Source of the DNA: Afifellaceae bacterium
GTDB lineage: Bacteria > Pseudomonadota > Alphaproteobacteria > Rhizobiales > Afifellaceae
NCBI GenBank assembly: GCA_028281235.1
Contig: JANQKG010000030.1
Location: forward strand, 84,117 to 148,116
Reading direction: 5' to 3'
DNA: 64,000 nucleotides
Shown here: piece by piece, positions 52,504 to 60,529 of the stretch
Numbering within the stretch: position 1 is the first letter of the stretch
Layout of the letters: every line of letters starts with the position of its first letter
Program-made: the position numbers and the translations under genes
Notes under the pieces: generated by a model
Told to the model about the DNA's origin: nothing
The model's database searches: none
What the model saw: only the letters and a program-made list of their open reading frames with translations

Positions 52504-53409
52504 CTAGCGCGCCGCGGCGATCTTCGCAGCCGGAGCCTGCGGGCGTACTGCCGCTGAATAATCGTCCATCAGCGTCTTGGTGATCTCGCCGACCTCAAAG
52601 CGGAAGGGTCCAATCTCGGAGATCGGCGTCACCTCCGCCGCAGTGCCGGTAAGAAACGCCTGCTCAAAGTCCGCCATCTCATCGGGCTGAATGGCGCGCT
52701 CGATCACCTCAAAGCCGCGTGCCTTGGCCAAGCCGACGACCGTCTGCCGGGTGATGCCGTCAAGGAAGGCGTCGGGATCGGGCGTGTGGAGCTTGCCGTC
52801 CTTGACGAAGAAGATGTTGGCGCCGGTCGCCTCCGCCACCCGGCCGCGCCAGTCAAACATCAGCGCATCAGCGTAGCCTTTGCGCTCAGCGGCATGCTTG
52901 GAGAGCGTACAGATCATATAAAGCCCGGCGGCCTTGGCCTTGGCCGGCGCGGTCTGCGGATCGGGCCGCCGCCATTCGGCGATGTCCAGGCGTATGCCTT
53001 TAAGGCGCTGCTCCGGATTGAAGTAGGACGGCCATTCCCACACGGCCACGGCGACGTTGATGCGGTTCGTCTGTGCGGAGACACCCATCATCTCGCTGCC
53101 GCGCCAGGCGACCGGGCGCACATAAGCATCGGTGAGATTGTTCATCACCAGAAGCTCGCGGCACACCGTATCGATCTCGTCAGCCGAATAGGGAAGCGCG
53201 AAGTCCAGAATGCGGGCGCTTTCGATCAGCCGCTCGGTGTGCTCGCGGAGTTTGAAGATCTCGCCCTCATAGGCGCGTTCGCCTTCAAACACACAGCTGG
53301 CATAATGCAGGCCGTGGGAGAGCACATGAAGCTGCGCCTCCGACCAGTCCACGAAGGCGCCGTTGCACCAAATTTTGCCCGTCATCTGATCGAAGGGGAC
53401 GCCGGCCAT
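52504..53409 (-). CDS. ilvE: branched-chain amino acid aminotransferase
   Basis: 301 residues, class IV PLP aminotransferase. Motifs are HGLHYASCVFEGERAYEG near the N-terminus, YVRPVAWRGSEMMGV, YMICTLSKHAAERKGYADAL containing the PLP-lysine region, and VAEATGANIFFVKDGKLHTP with FLDGITRQTVV. It makes Val, Leu and Ile from keto acids and glutamate. Start ATG 53409. It is divergent from petP with 144 bases between them, an arrangement I recall from other rhizobia, so this region holds promoters for both. Confidence 0.94.
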   Translation of the reverse strand: MAGVPFDQMTGKIWCNGAFVDWSEAQLHVLSHGLHYASCVFEGERAYEGEIFKLREHTERLIESARILDFALPYSADEIDTVCRELLVMNNLTDAYVRPVAWRGSEMMGVSAQTNRINVAVAVWEWPSYFNPEQRLKGIRLDIAEWRRPDPQTAPAKAKAAGLYMICTLSKHAAERKGYADALMFDWRGRVAEATGANIFFVKDGKLHTPDPDAFLDGITRQTVVGLAKARGFEVIERAIQPDEMADFEQAFLTGTAAEVTPISEIGPFRFEVGEITKTLMDDYSAAVRPQAPAAKIAAAR

Positions 53410-53544
53410 GCCAATTCCTCCACATACGTCCGCGACTTTCCGCGACTAACGGCGAGATTGCACCTGCCCGGCTTATCTTGCAAAAAGTAGGGCAGGACGG
53501 CTCACCTTTCATCCGTCCTGCGTGAGCGTAACAAGATCACAAAA

Positions 53545-53565
53545 TATGTCAATATGACTGACATA
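53545..53565. promoter_or_regulatory. inverted repeat across the petP start codon
   Basis: TATGTCA (53545-53551) and TGACATA (53559-53565) with a 7-base spacer that contains the ATG (53554-53556). MarR proteins bind palindromes of this size, so it is a candidate autoregulatory operator of petP. No Shine-Dalgarno sequence precedes the ATG. Confidence 0.55.
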
Positions 53566-54066
53566 AAATCCGCACTCGCTCCCCGCCCCGAGCCGGTCGA
53601 TGACGAGGATTCGTTCGTCGACCTGATAGAGCTTTTGTTCTTCGCCTATCGCGATTTCATTTCCGATCCTGACGCGATCCTCGCAAAAAGCGGCTTCGGC
53701 CGTGCACATCATCGCGTCCTGCATTTCGTCGACCGCAATCCCGGGCTGACGGTGGCGGACCTCCTCGACATCTTGAAGATCACCAAGCAGAGCCTGGCGC
53801 GCGTCTTGAAGGAGCTGATCGATTCCGGGTTGATTGAGCAGCACACGGGGCGTGAGGACCGGCGCCAACGCCTGCTCTATGCGACGCCTGCTGGCCAGAC
53901 GCTGTCGGCAAGCCTCTCCGCCCCGCAGGAGGCGCGCATCCGCGAGGCGCTCGCAGCACTCGGGCCCGCTGGCCGCGACACTGTAACGGCGTTTCTGCAT
54001 CGTATGATCAACCAGGATGATCGGGACAAGGCGCTGAATATGGTTCGCCGGGACGGCGCATCATGA
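53554..54066 (+). CDS. petP: PetP-type MarR family transcription regulator
   Basis: 170 residues. After a 30-residue leader the MarR winged helix-turn-helix is clear: FGRAHHRVLHFVDRNPGLTV, ADLLDILKITKQSLARVLKE as recognition helix, and the wing GLIEQHTGREDRRQRLLYAT. It overlaps the OmpR-type gene by four bases, as petP and petR do in Rhodobacter, where the pair was described near the cytochrome bc1 genes. No in-frame start other than the ATG is available. A palindrome spans the start codon. Confidence 0.85.
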   Translation: MTDIKSALAPRPEPVDDEDSFVDLIELLFFAYRDFISDPDAILAKSGFGRAHHRVLHFVDRNPGLTVADLLDILKITKQSLARVLKELIDSGLIEQHTGREDRRQRLLYATPAGQTLSASLSAPQEARIREALAALGPAGRDTVTAFLHRMINQDDRDKALNMVRRDGAS

Positions 54067-54776
54067 GTCGATCGGCATCCAAGCGGGAACTCCCGGGCGA
54101 CGACGCGCATCATGTGCTTGTGGTCGACGATGACATGCGCATCCGCACATTGCTCACGCGCTTCCTGAGCGCCAACGGCTTCCGCGTGACCGCCGCCTCC
54201 TCCGCCGCGGAGGCGCGGCGGCAGATGGCCGGCATGTCCTTCGACGTTCTGGTGGTCGATGTGATGATGCCCGGCGAAAGCGGCTTGGAGTTCGCCGAGG
54301 CGCTGCGTCAGAAATCGGCGGTGCCGATCCTGATGCTGACGGCGCGGGCGGAGACGCCGCATCGCATCCGCGGGCTTGAAGTCGGCGCCGACGATTATCT
54401 GGGCAAGCCGTTTGAGCCGCGCGAGCTGCTTCTGCGCATCACCAATATCTTGAAGCGCCATGCGGAGCCGGAGAAACCGATGGTGCGCTCCATTCGCTTC
54501 GGCCCGTTCACGTTCAACGTGGAGCGCGGCGAGCTGAAGCGCGACAACACTGTCGTGCGCATCACCGACCGGGAGCGCGACCTTCTGCGCATCTTCGCCG
54601 CGCGGCCGGGCGAGACCGTGAAGCGCCAGGAGTTCCTCAAGGTTTCAAACGGCGGCGGCGAACGCGCCGTGGATGTTCAGATCAATCGACTGCGCCGCAA
54701 GATCGAGGAGGACCCCTCCAACCCGGTTCACCTTCAGACGGCGCGCGGAATTGGCTATCGGCTGCTGGTAGATTAG
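54063..54776 (+). CDS. petR: PetR-type OmpR family response regulator
   Basis: 237 residues. Receiver domain with acidic pocket VVDDDM (20-25), phospho-acceptor Asp 66 in VVDVMMPGESG, and the Lys in LGKPFEP near 116. The C-terminal OmpR/PhoB winged helix has FTFNVERGELKRDNTVVRIT and VQINRLRRKIEEDPSNPVHL with the final RGIGYRLL. Translationally coupled to petP and followed after 43 bases by a histidine kinase, which is its likely partner. Regulon unknown; the Rhodobacter homologue is linked to respiratory cytochromes. Confidence 0.9.
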   Translation: MSRSASKRELPGDDAHHVLVVDDDMRIRTLLTRFLSANGFRVTAASSAAEARRQMAGMSFDVLVVDVMMPGESGLEFAEALRQKSAVPILMLTARAETPHRIRGLEVGADDYLGKPFEPRELLLRITNILKRHAEPEKPMVRSIRFGPFTFNVERGELKRDNTVVRITDRERDLLRIFAARPGETVKRQEFLKVSNGGGERAVDVQINRLRRKIEEDPSNPVHLQTARGIGYRLLVD

Positions 54777-54819
54777 GCTCGCGGGGCCTCGTGTCCCGAA
54801 GCCTGGAGCCTGCTTGGAC

Positions 54820-56259
54820 ATGGCACTGATCGACGAATTCGGCACGCGCTTGCGCCCACAATGGCTGCGCCGCGCCTATGCGCTTGTGCGAAGCGGGCTT
54901 TCGCTTGCCGGCAGGCCGTTGCGCGGACTCAATCGCAGCAGGCTTCTTCCCGACGTGCTGTCCTGGCTGCCGAAAGGTCTTTACGCCCGCTCCATCCTGA
55001 TCGTCGTCATGCCGATCCTCATCCTGCAGGCGGTCGTGGCCTATGTCTTCATGGAGCGCCACTGGCAGACGGTGACACAACGCATGTCAGCCGCCGTCGT
55101 GGGTGACATCGCCGCGATCATCGAGGTCATCAACACCTATCCGCAGGACGGGCGGTTCTCCGACATCACCCGCATCGCGGCTGAAACCTACGGCCTGACA
55201 ATCTCGGTGCTGCCGCCGGCGCCGCTGCCGGAGGCGGGCCCGCGGCCGTTCTTCTCGCTTCTCGATTCGGCACTCTCAAGGCAGCTCAGCCGGCAGATCA
55301 ACCGGCCGTTCTGGATCGACACGCTCGGTGATTCCGATCTTGTGGAGATCCGCATTGCGCTTGACGACCATGTCCTGCGTGTCTTCGCGCCGCGCAGCCA
55401 GGCCTACGCCTCCAACTCGCACATCTTCCTTCTCTGGATGGCCGGCACCTCGCTGGTGCTCGTCACCATCGCGCTGCTGTTTCTTCGCAATCAGATCAAG
55501 CCGATCCTCACGCTGGCGCATGCCGCCGAGCAGTTCGGCAAGGGCCGGCCGGTGGACGCCTTCCGGCCGCGCGGCGCGCGCGAGGTGCGGCAGGCGGCGC
55601 AGTCCTTCATGGAGATGCAGGAGCGCATTGAGCGGGTGGTGGAACAGCGCACGACCATGTTGTCGGGCGTCAGCCACGATCTCAGAACCGTGCTGACGCG
55701 CTTCAAGCTGGAGCTCGCCATGCTCGGCGATGCGCCCGACACGGAGGCGCTGCGTGCCGACGTCGACGAGATGAGCCGCATGCTGGAGGATTATCTGGCC
55801 TTTGCCCAGGGCGACGCCGGCGAGACCACGGAACGCGTCAGCGTTCCCGCCCTGCTGGAGGACATCGCTGACGCGGCGCGGCGCCAGGGCAATGTGGTGG
55901 ACACCGACTTTGAGGGCGAGCCGGAGGCGCTCCTGCGGGCGCTCGGCTTCCGCCGCTGCGTCGCCAATCTCGTCGGCAATGCCGGCAAGTATGGCGATCG
56001 CATCGCGGTGAAGGCACGGCACGCCGATGGCTGGCTGACGGTGACCGTCGACGATGACGGGCCGGGCATTCCGCCCGACGAGCGGGAGGCAGTGTTCCGC
56101 CCGTTCTATCGGCTCGACACGGGCCGCAATGTGGACGGCGGCGGCACAGGGCTTGGCCTGGCGATCTCGCGCGACATCGCCATGGGCCACGGCGGCGACG
56201 TGATCCTCGCAGACAGCCCATTCGGAGGCTTGCGCGCCGTGCTGATGATCCCGGCTTAG
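54820..56259 (+). CDS. EnvZ-type sensor histidine kinase
   Basis: 479 residues. Two membrane segments (about 57-78 and 203-222) flank a periplasmic sensor loop; a HAMP region (223-275) leads to the phospho-acceptor His 286 in SGVSHDLRTVLTRFKLEL. The ATPase domain has N box VANLVGNAGKYG, G1 DDGPGIP and G2 GGTGLGLAI. Its sensor part is not recognised. ATG 54820 is preferred to a TTG two codons before. It lies downstream of petP-petR and probably forms a two-component system with PetR. Confidence 0.93.
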   Translation: MALIDEFGTRLRPQWLRRAYALVRSGLSLAGRPLRGLNRSRLLPDVLSWLPKGLYARSILIVVMPILILQAVVAYVFMERHWQTVTQRMSAAVVGDIAAIIEVINTYPQDGRFSDITRIAAETYGLTISVLPPAPLPEAGPRPFFSLLDSALSRQLSRQINRPFWIDTLGDSDLVEIRIALDDHVLRVFAPRSQAYASNSHIFLLWMAGTSLVLVTIALLFLRNQIKPILTLAHAAEQFGKGRPVDAFRPRGAREVRQAAQSFMEMQERIERVVEQRTTMLSGVSHDLRTVLTRFKLELAMLGDAPDTEALRADVDEMSRMLEDYLAFAQGDAGETTERVSVPALLEDIADAARRQGNVVDTDFEGEPEALLRALGFRRCVANLVGNAGKYGDRIAVKARHADGWLTVTVDDDGPGIPPDEREAVFRPFYRLDTGRNVDGGGTGLGLAISRDIAMGHGGDVILADSPFGGLRAVLMIPA

Positions 56260-56286
56260 GGGTGCCGGCGCCCTGCTCACGCACAC

Positions 56287-56446
56287 CCTCTCGTTTGTCA
56301 TCCCGCAAGCGGCGCGGCGCGACGCTGTGCGGGACCTATAACCCCTGTCAGAAAGGCCCACGCTTGGGCCGTAATCAAACATCACCATTCGTGTTCATGG
56401 GTCCCGGTCTCGGCCTTTCGGCCGAACCGGGATGACAAACGAGAGG
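56287..56446. repeat. about 150-base palindromic element, copy 4 (opposite orientation)
   Basis: It begins CCTCTCGTTTGTCATCCCGC and ends AACCGGGATGACAAACGAGA. The inner segment GTGTTCATGGGTCCCGGTCTCG is represented here as TTCATGGGTCCCGGTCTCGG, i.e. the complement of that in copies 1-3. It lies between the kinase gene and csaA (273-base gap). Confidence 0.85.
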
Positions 56447-56458
56447 CTTGATGGTGGA

Positions 56459-56503
56459 TGCCCGGATCATCCCCCGACTTGATCGGGGGACCGGGCATGA
56501 CGA
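56459..56503. repeat. nested hairpin repeat before csaA 3' end
   Basis: Outer arms TGCCCGG (56459-56465) and CCGGGCA (56491-56497) enclose inner arms TCCCCCGA and TCGGGGGA around CTTGA. It resembles the double hairpin at 29226-29316 and may serve as a terminator between convergent genes. Confidence 0.75.
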
Positions 56504-56533
56504 CAGAGAGGGGATCGCTCGGCTTTACGCGCT

Positions 56534-56887
56534 TCAGAACATCCGGCCGCCGAGCGGCACGTCCTTGCCGGGATGAAAGAGCACCACCTCGCCCTCCTCG
56601 TCCGGCACGCCGAGGGTCAGCACCTCCGACATCATCGGACCGATCTGGCGCGGCGGGAAATTGACCACCGCCAGCACCAACCGCCCTGGGAGTTCCGAGG
56701 GCTCGTAGTGCTTGGTGATCTGGGCGGAGCTTTTCTTGTGGCCGATCTCCGGCCCGAAATCGACGACCAGCTTCAGCGCCGGCTTGCGCGCCTCCGGAAA
56801 CGGCTCGGCCGCGACGATCCGCCCGACACGGATGTCGACCTTGAGGAAATCGTCGAAGGCGATCGTCTCGGCAGCGGCCCCGCTCAT
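56534..56887 (-). CDS. csaA: CsaA-type tRNA-binding protein
   Basis: 117 residues of the tRBD/CsaA family. Motifs: FDDFLKVDIRVGRIVAAEPF, ALKLVVDFGPEIGHKKSSAQ, LVLAVVNFPPRQIGPMMSE and the final HPGKDVPLGGRMF. The OB-fold binds tRNA; export-chaperone activity was proposed for Bacillus CsaA but is not established here. It overlaps the upstream TetR gene by four bases (ATGA), so the two are co-translated. Confidence 0.9.
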   Translation of the reverse strand: MSGAAAETIAFDDFLKVDIRVGRIVAAEPFPEARKPALKLVVDFGPEIGHKKSSAQITKHYEPSELPGRLVLAVVNFPPRQIGPMMSEVLTLGVPDEEGEVVLFHPGKDVPLGGRMF

Positions 56888-57552
56888 GTCGGGCGGCCTT
56901 CGGCGAGATCGCCCTCCTCCTCCGGCGGCTTGGCGTCGTCGCGCCGCGACCGCGGACGGCGCGCCGCACCGACCAGACGCTCCAGCCGGTTAATCCCCAT
57001 GGCGGCGCGCTCCGCCTCACGCAGCCGCTTGTCGAGTGCCGCCATGGTGCGCGCAAGGCCCGGATCGTCGTCATCGAGCCAGACGCGCATGACACGCGCC
57101 CACACGATCGCCATCGCTTGCGCGCGTATAAGCCCGCGCGCGCCGGCGGCGGGGATGCCCGCAGCGGTCAACATCCACGCCATGGAGGTGGTGGCCATGC
57201 GGTTCAGCTCAATCGCCAGCAGCGGGTCGGCAAACGCTGCGCGCATGAGGCTGCGCATCGCCTGCTTGTGCGGCGCCAACACTTCAAAGCGGCTGAACAG
57301 CACGTCGAACAGGCGCTCGCGCTGCACCTCCTGCGCCAGGCCGGGATCGACCTTCTCCAAGACCTGCTCGTCCGCCATGCGGAAGAAATCCTCCAGCACG
57401 GCGGCGCGCCCGTCATAGGCGGCGCGCAGCGCGGCGAGCGACACACCGGCCCGTCCCGCAATATCCTCAAGCGTGACGTCGGACCAGCCCCGCTCGGCGG
57501 TCAGCGCCATCAGCGTATCAACGATCTTCTTGCGGGTGCGTTGTTGAACCAC
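56884..57552 (-). CDS. TetR family transcription regulator
   Basis: 222 residues. N-terminal TetR helix-turn-helix RKKIVDTLMALTAERGWSDV and TLEDIAGRAGVSLAALRAAY, where recognition-helix residues are regular. The remainder is a helical ligand-binding/dimer domain with a C-terminal acidic/basic tail (RPRSRRDDAKPPEEEGDLAE). Ligand and targets unknown. The start is GTG at 57552 behind a GGGAG site. It is linked to csaA, which may or may not be its target. It is preceded by 91 bases of spacer to proC. Confidence 0.85.
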   Translation of the reverse strand: MVQQRTRKKIVDTLMALTAERGWSDVTLEDIAGRAGVSLAALRAAYDGRAAVLEDFFRMADEQVLEKVDPGLAQEVQRERLFDVLFSRFEVLAPHKQAMRSLMRAAFADPLLAIELNRMATTSMAWMLTAAGIPAAGARGLIRAQAMAIVWARVMRVWLDDDDPGLARTMAALDKRLREAERAAMGINRLERLVGAARRPRSRRDDAKPPEEEGDLAEGRPT

Positions 57553-57643
57553 TGGCGTGCTCCCTTTCCCGCATCGAACGATACGCCACCTTATTGGTCA
57601 AGAAAGGGCGGCCCGGTGCGGCGAATCCACGCCGGCTTAAGGC

Positions 57644-58465
57644 TCAGCCCAGCGCGATAGAGCGCTGCTTCGCCTTCTCAACAGCGCGGGCAAGCAGGGG
57701 CTTCAGCCCGTCATCCGCCATGAGAACGTCCAGCGCCGCGGCCGTCGTGCCGCCCGGCGATGTGACATTGCGGCGAAGCTCCGCCGCCGGCAGCGCGCTC
57801 TCGCCAAGAAGCGCTCCGGCGCCGACGATTGTCTGGCGCGCGAGAAGATCAGCGATGTCGGCGGGAAGGCCGGCTTCACGCCCCGCCTCCGCCAGGCACT
57901 CGGCGAGCAGGAACACATAGGCCGGGCCGGAGCCGGACACAGCCGTCACCGCGTCGATCAGGCCCTCTTCGTCGATCCACGCCACGCGCCCGACCGCGGC
58001 AAGCAATGCGTCGACCTGCTGGCGCTGCGTTTCGGCAACATGGGCGTTGGCCATTGCGACCGTCATGGCCTCTCCGATCTCAGCCGGCGTGTTGGGCATG
58101 GCGCGGACCACCGGCTGAGTATCGGCGAAGGCGGCCTGCAATGTCGCAAGCCGCACGCCGGCGGCGATTGAGACGATCACCGAATCGCCGGCTGCGAGCG
58201 GGGCGACTTGGCGCAGAGCCTCGGCCATGATTTGCGGCTTCACGGCGAGAACGACGAAGGCGAAGTCGCGCGCCCTCACCTCAGATGGCTCAGCGGCGAC
58301 AATCGCTCCGGCCTCAGCCAGCGTCGACGCCTTTTCGGCGGGGAGATGCGGATCGATCACGGTGACGCGATCGGCTGCAAGGCCGCGCTGAACCCACCCC
58401 TGGAGCATGGCGCCGCCCATCTTGCCGGCGCCGACGAGCAGCAGCGGCCGGCTGCCCCGAAGCAT
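57644..58465 (-). CDS. proC: pyrroline-5-carboxylate reductase
   Basis: 273 residues. NAD(P)-binding LLLVGAGKMGGAMLQGWVQR at the N-terminus, FVVLAVKPQ, VVRAMPNTPAEIGEAM and the catalytic-domain DAVTAVSGSGPAYVFLLAE. The C-terminal GLKPLLARAVEKAKQRSIAL closes the protein. It performs the last step of proline synthesis. It starts 3 bases after the YbjN-like gene's stop on the same strand, so the two are an operon. Confidence 0.95.
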   Translation of the reverse strand: MLRGSRPLLLVGAGKMGGAMLQGWVQRGLAADRVTVIDPHLPAEKASTLAEAGAIVAAEPSEVRARDFAFVVLAVKPQIMAEALRQVAPLAAGDSVIVSIAAGVRLATLQAAFADTQPVVRAMPNTPAEIGEAMTVAMANAHVAETQRQQVDALLAAVGRVAWIDEEGLIDAVTAVSGSGPAYVFLLAECLAEAGREAGLPADIADLLARQTIVGAGALLGESALPAAELRRNVTSPGGTTAAALDVLMADDGLKPLLARAVEKAKQRSIALG

Positions 58466-58468
58466 ATG

Positions 58469-58969
58469 TCAGGCTTCGCCCTGCGTCTCGAAGAGCACGC
58501 CGGACAGTGCCTCCTCCGGGCTCTGTCCCGCCCAGATGACGAACTGGAACGCCTGATAGTAGCGCTCGCAGGATTCCACAGACGCGGCGAGCATGGCTTC
58601 AAGCTGGCCGGTGCCCGCCTCCATGCCCTCGCTCAGGAGAAGTGCATTGCGATACATGATGACGCCCTCCGACTGCCACAGATCGAAATGGCCGAGCCAG
58701 AGCTGCTCGTTGACCAGCGCCAGGAGGTGCATCACCTCCCCTTTGCGCCGCTCGTTGACCTTGAAGTCGAACGCGCAGGCGAGATGCAGCGCCTCCAGCG
58801 CGCCCATCCACGACATGGAGACGTTGTAGTCGCAAAAGCTGCCAGCCACGGAGATCGTGATCTCATCGTCGCCGGAACGCTCAAACGCCCAATCGTGCGA
58901 CGCGGCGATCTGCTCGATCAGGTCCACCGGATTGGCGGCGGGCGACATCTCGAAATCAACAAGACTCAT
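58469..58969 (-). CDS. YbjN domain protein
   Basis: 166 residues. YbjN-type features: WAFERSGDDEITISVAGSFC, YNVSMSWMGALEALHLACAF, and the helical NEQLWLGHFDLWQSEGVIMY segment. YbjN is similar to type III secretion chaperones in fold and was linked to general stress and motility in E. coli, but its activity is unknown. It starts at ATG 58969 and is co-transcribed with proC, an order seen widely in rhizobia. The 227 bases behind it up to the ubiK stop show a candidate -10 (TATAGT at about 59113-59118) but nothing else clear. Confidence 0.88.
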   Translation of the reverse strand: MSLVDFEMSPAANPVDLIEQIAASHDWAFERSGDDEITISVAGSFCDYNVSMSWMGALEALHLACAFDFKVNERRKGEVMHLLALVNEQLWLGHFDLWQSEGVIMYRNALLLSEGMEAGTGQLEAMLAASVESCERYYQAFQFVIWAGQSPEEALSGVLFETQGEA

Positions 58970-59196
58970 GCTTCTGTCCTCGCGTCAAACCATGGGGACG
59001 CCAATCAGCCAACACAGCGTCACGCACGCAGAACCCTAGCCGCCGGCACAGCCGCGCTGACGCTTTTGCCATCTCGCTCAAGGTGTTCAGGGCAAATCCG
59101 AATCTCTTGCATGTCCACTATAGTTGAGCGAGTCCGATGCGGAAGCGGCGCCAAAGCCGCTGATCGCTTTTCCACGGGGAAACAAATCGTCGCGGC

Positions 59197-59496
59197 TTAT
59201 GCCGTGCCGCCGCCGGCGGAACCGTCCGTCTCCGGCTTCTCGGGAGCGGCCCCCAGCCGGGCTTCCAGCGCCTCGACCCGCTTCTTCAGCGCTTCGTTCT
59301 CCTGGCGCGCCTTGGCGGCCATCTCGCGGACAGCCTCGAATTCCTCGCGCTGCACGATGTCCATCTCGCCGAGAAAGCGCTCTGCCTGGCTTTTCACGGC
59401 GGTCTCGACCTCGCGCCGTATGCCCTGCGCGACGCCGGCGGCGTCGTTCATCAGCTTGGCGAATTCGTCGAGAAGGCGGTCGCTGCTCTGGGTCAT
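59197..59496 (-). CDS. ubiK: ubiquinone biosynthesis accessory factor UbiK (BMFP)
   Basis: 99 residues. SDRLLDEFAKLMNDAAGVAQ at the N-terminus, the conserved amphipathic and coiled-coil region VQREEFEAVREMAAKARQEN and EALKKRVEALEARLG, then a Pro/Gly-rich tail. The BMFP/UbiK family forms trimers that bind lipids and help the Ubi complex. The ATG at 59496 is chosen over a longer frame that reaches into lgt. It is divergent from lgt with 181 bases between. Confidence 0.9.
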   Translation of the reverse strand: MTQSSDRLLDEFAKLMNDAAGVAQGIRREVETAVKSQAERFLGEMDIVQREEFEAVREMAAKARQENEALKKRVEALEARLGAAPEKPETDGSAGGGTA

Positions 59497-59677
59497 CACA
59501 TACTCCGACGAGCGCGGGTGGGTCTCGCGCCGGAAGCCGAGATACGCCGGATTCCGACCCTTTGTGCTGTGCACAATAAACGTGCAGCCTTGATATATGC
59601 TTCGGCACCCCGCACGCAAGTCGGCAGCCGGGTGCGATGCCCCGAAGCGATGAGGAAAGCCGAGGTCCGCCGACCCC

Positions 59678-60529
59678 ATGTCAGCTTTCGTCTTCCCCGA
59701 GATCGACCCGATCCTCGTACAGATCGGCCCGCTGGCGGTGCGCTGGTACGGGCTGGCCTATTTCGCCGGCATCCTGATCGGCTGGCGCTATGGGCGCCGG
59801 CTTGTGGCGAATGCCGGCATCTGGGGCGCACGCGGTGCTCCTCTGAAGCCGACCGACATCGACGACTTCCTGCTGTGGCTGGTGGTTGGCATCGTGCTTG
59901 GCGGGCGGCTGGGCTATGCCCTGTTCTATCAACCGGGCAGCTATCTCAACGACCCGCTCGGCTTCTTCCGCCTGTGGGAAGGCGGCATGGCGTTTCACGG
60001 CGGGCTCCTCGGCACGATCGCGGCGATGGCAATCTTCGCAAGGCTCCGCGGCATTCCCATGCTGTCGCTCTTCGATGTGGCTGCGGCATCGGTGACCTTC
60101 GGCCTGTTCTTCGGCCGCGTCGCCAATTTCATCAACGCGGAGCTTTGGGGCCGCGTCACCGACGTGCCCTGGGCGGTGATCTTCTGCAACGCCAGCATCG
60201 AAGCCATGCATGGCGGCGTGTGCCCGGCGGGTCCTGAACCGCGCCATCCGAGCCAACTCTACGAAGCCGCCCTTGAGGGGCTTCTGCTCTTCATCGTGCT
60301 GCGCGTTCTTACGCATCGCTACATGGCGCTTGCCCGGCCGGGATTGGTCGGCGGCGTGTTCATCGCCGGCTATGGCGCGGCGCGCATCTTCGTGGAGTTC
60401 TTCCGCGAGCCCGACCCGCAGCTCGGCATGATCACCGGCTTTCTGACGATGGGCATGGTCCTCTCCATTCCCATGGTGCTGGTCGGACTTGCAGCGATCG
60501 GGTGGGCCGCTTCGCGGCGCACGCCATGA
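59678..60529 (+). CDS. lgt: phosphatidylglycerol-prolipoprotein diacylglyceryl transferase
   Basis: 283 residues, seven helices. Signature GRVANFINAELWGRVTDVPW (the Lgt signature with its catalytic Arg/Asn), HGGLLGTIAAM and HPSQLYEAALEGLLLF. It transfers diacylglyceryl from phosphatidylglycerol to the lipobox Cys. Its first codon ATG 59678 is confirmed by the family N-terminus FPEIDPILVQIGPLAVRWYG. Overlaps midA by four bases. lspA, the next enzyme, is at 13795, and pgsA, which supplies the donor, at 50866. Confidence 0.96.
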   Translation: MSAFVFPEIDPILVQIGPLAVRWYGLAYFAGILIGWRYGRRLVANAGIWGARGAPLKPTDIDDFLLWLVVGIVLGGRLGYALFYQPGSYLNDPLGFFRLWEGGMAFHGGLLGTIAAMAIFARLRGIPMLSLFDVAAASVTFGLFFGRVANFINAELWGRVTDVPWAVIFCNASIEAMHGGVCPAGPEPRHPSQLYEAALEGLLLFIVLRVLTHRYMALARPGLVGGVFIAGYGAARIFVEFFREPDPQLGMITGFLTMGMVLSIPMVLVGLAAIGWAASRRTP

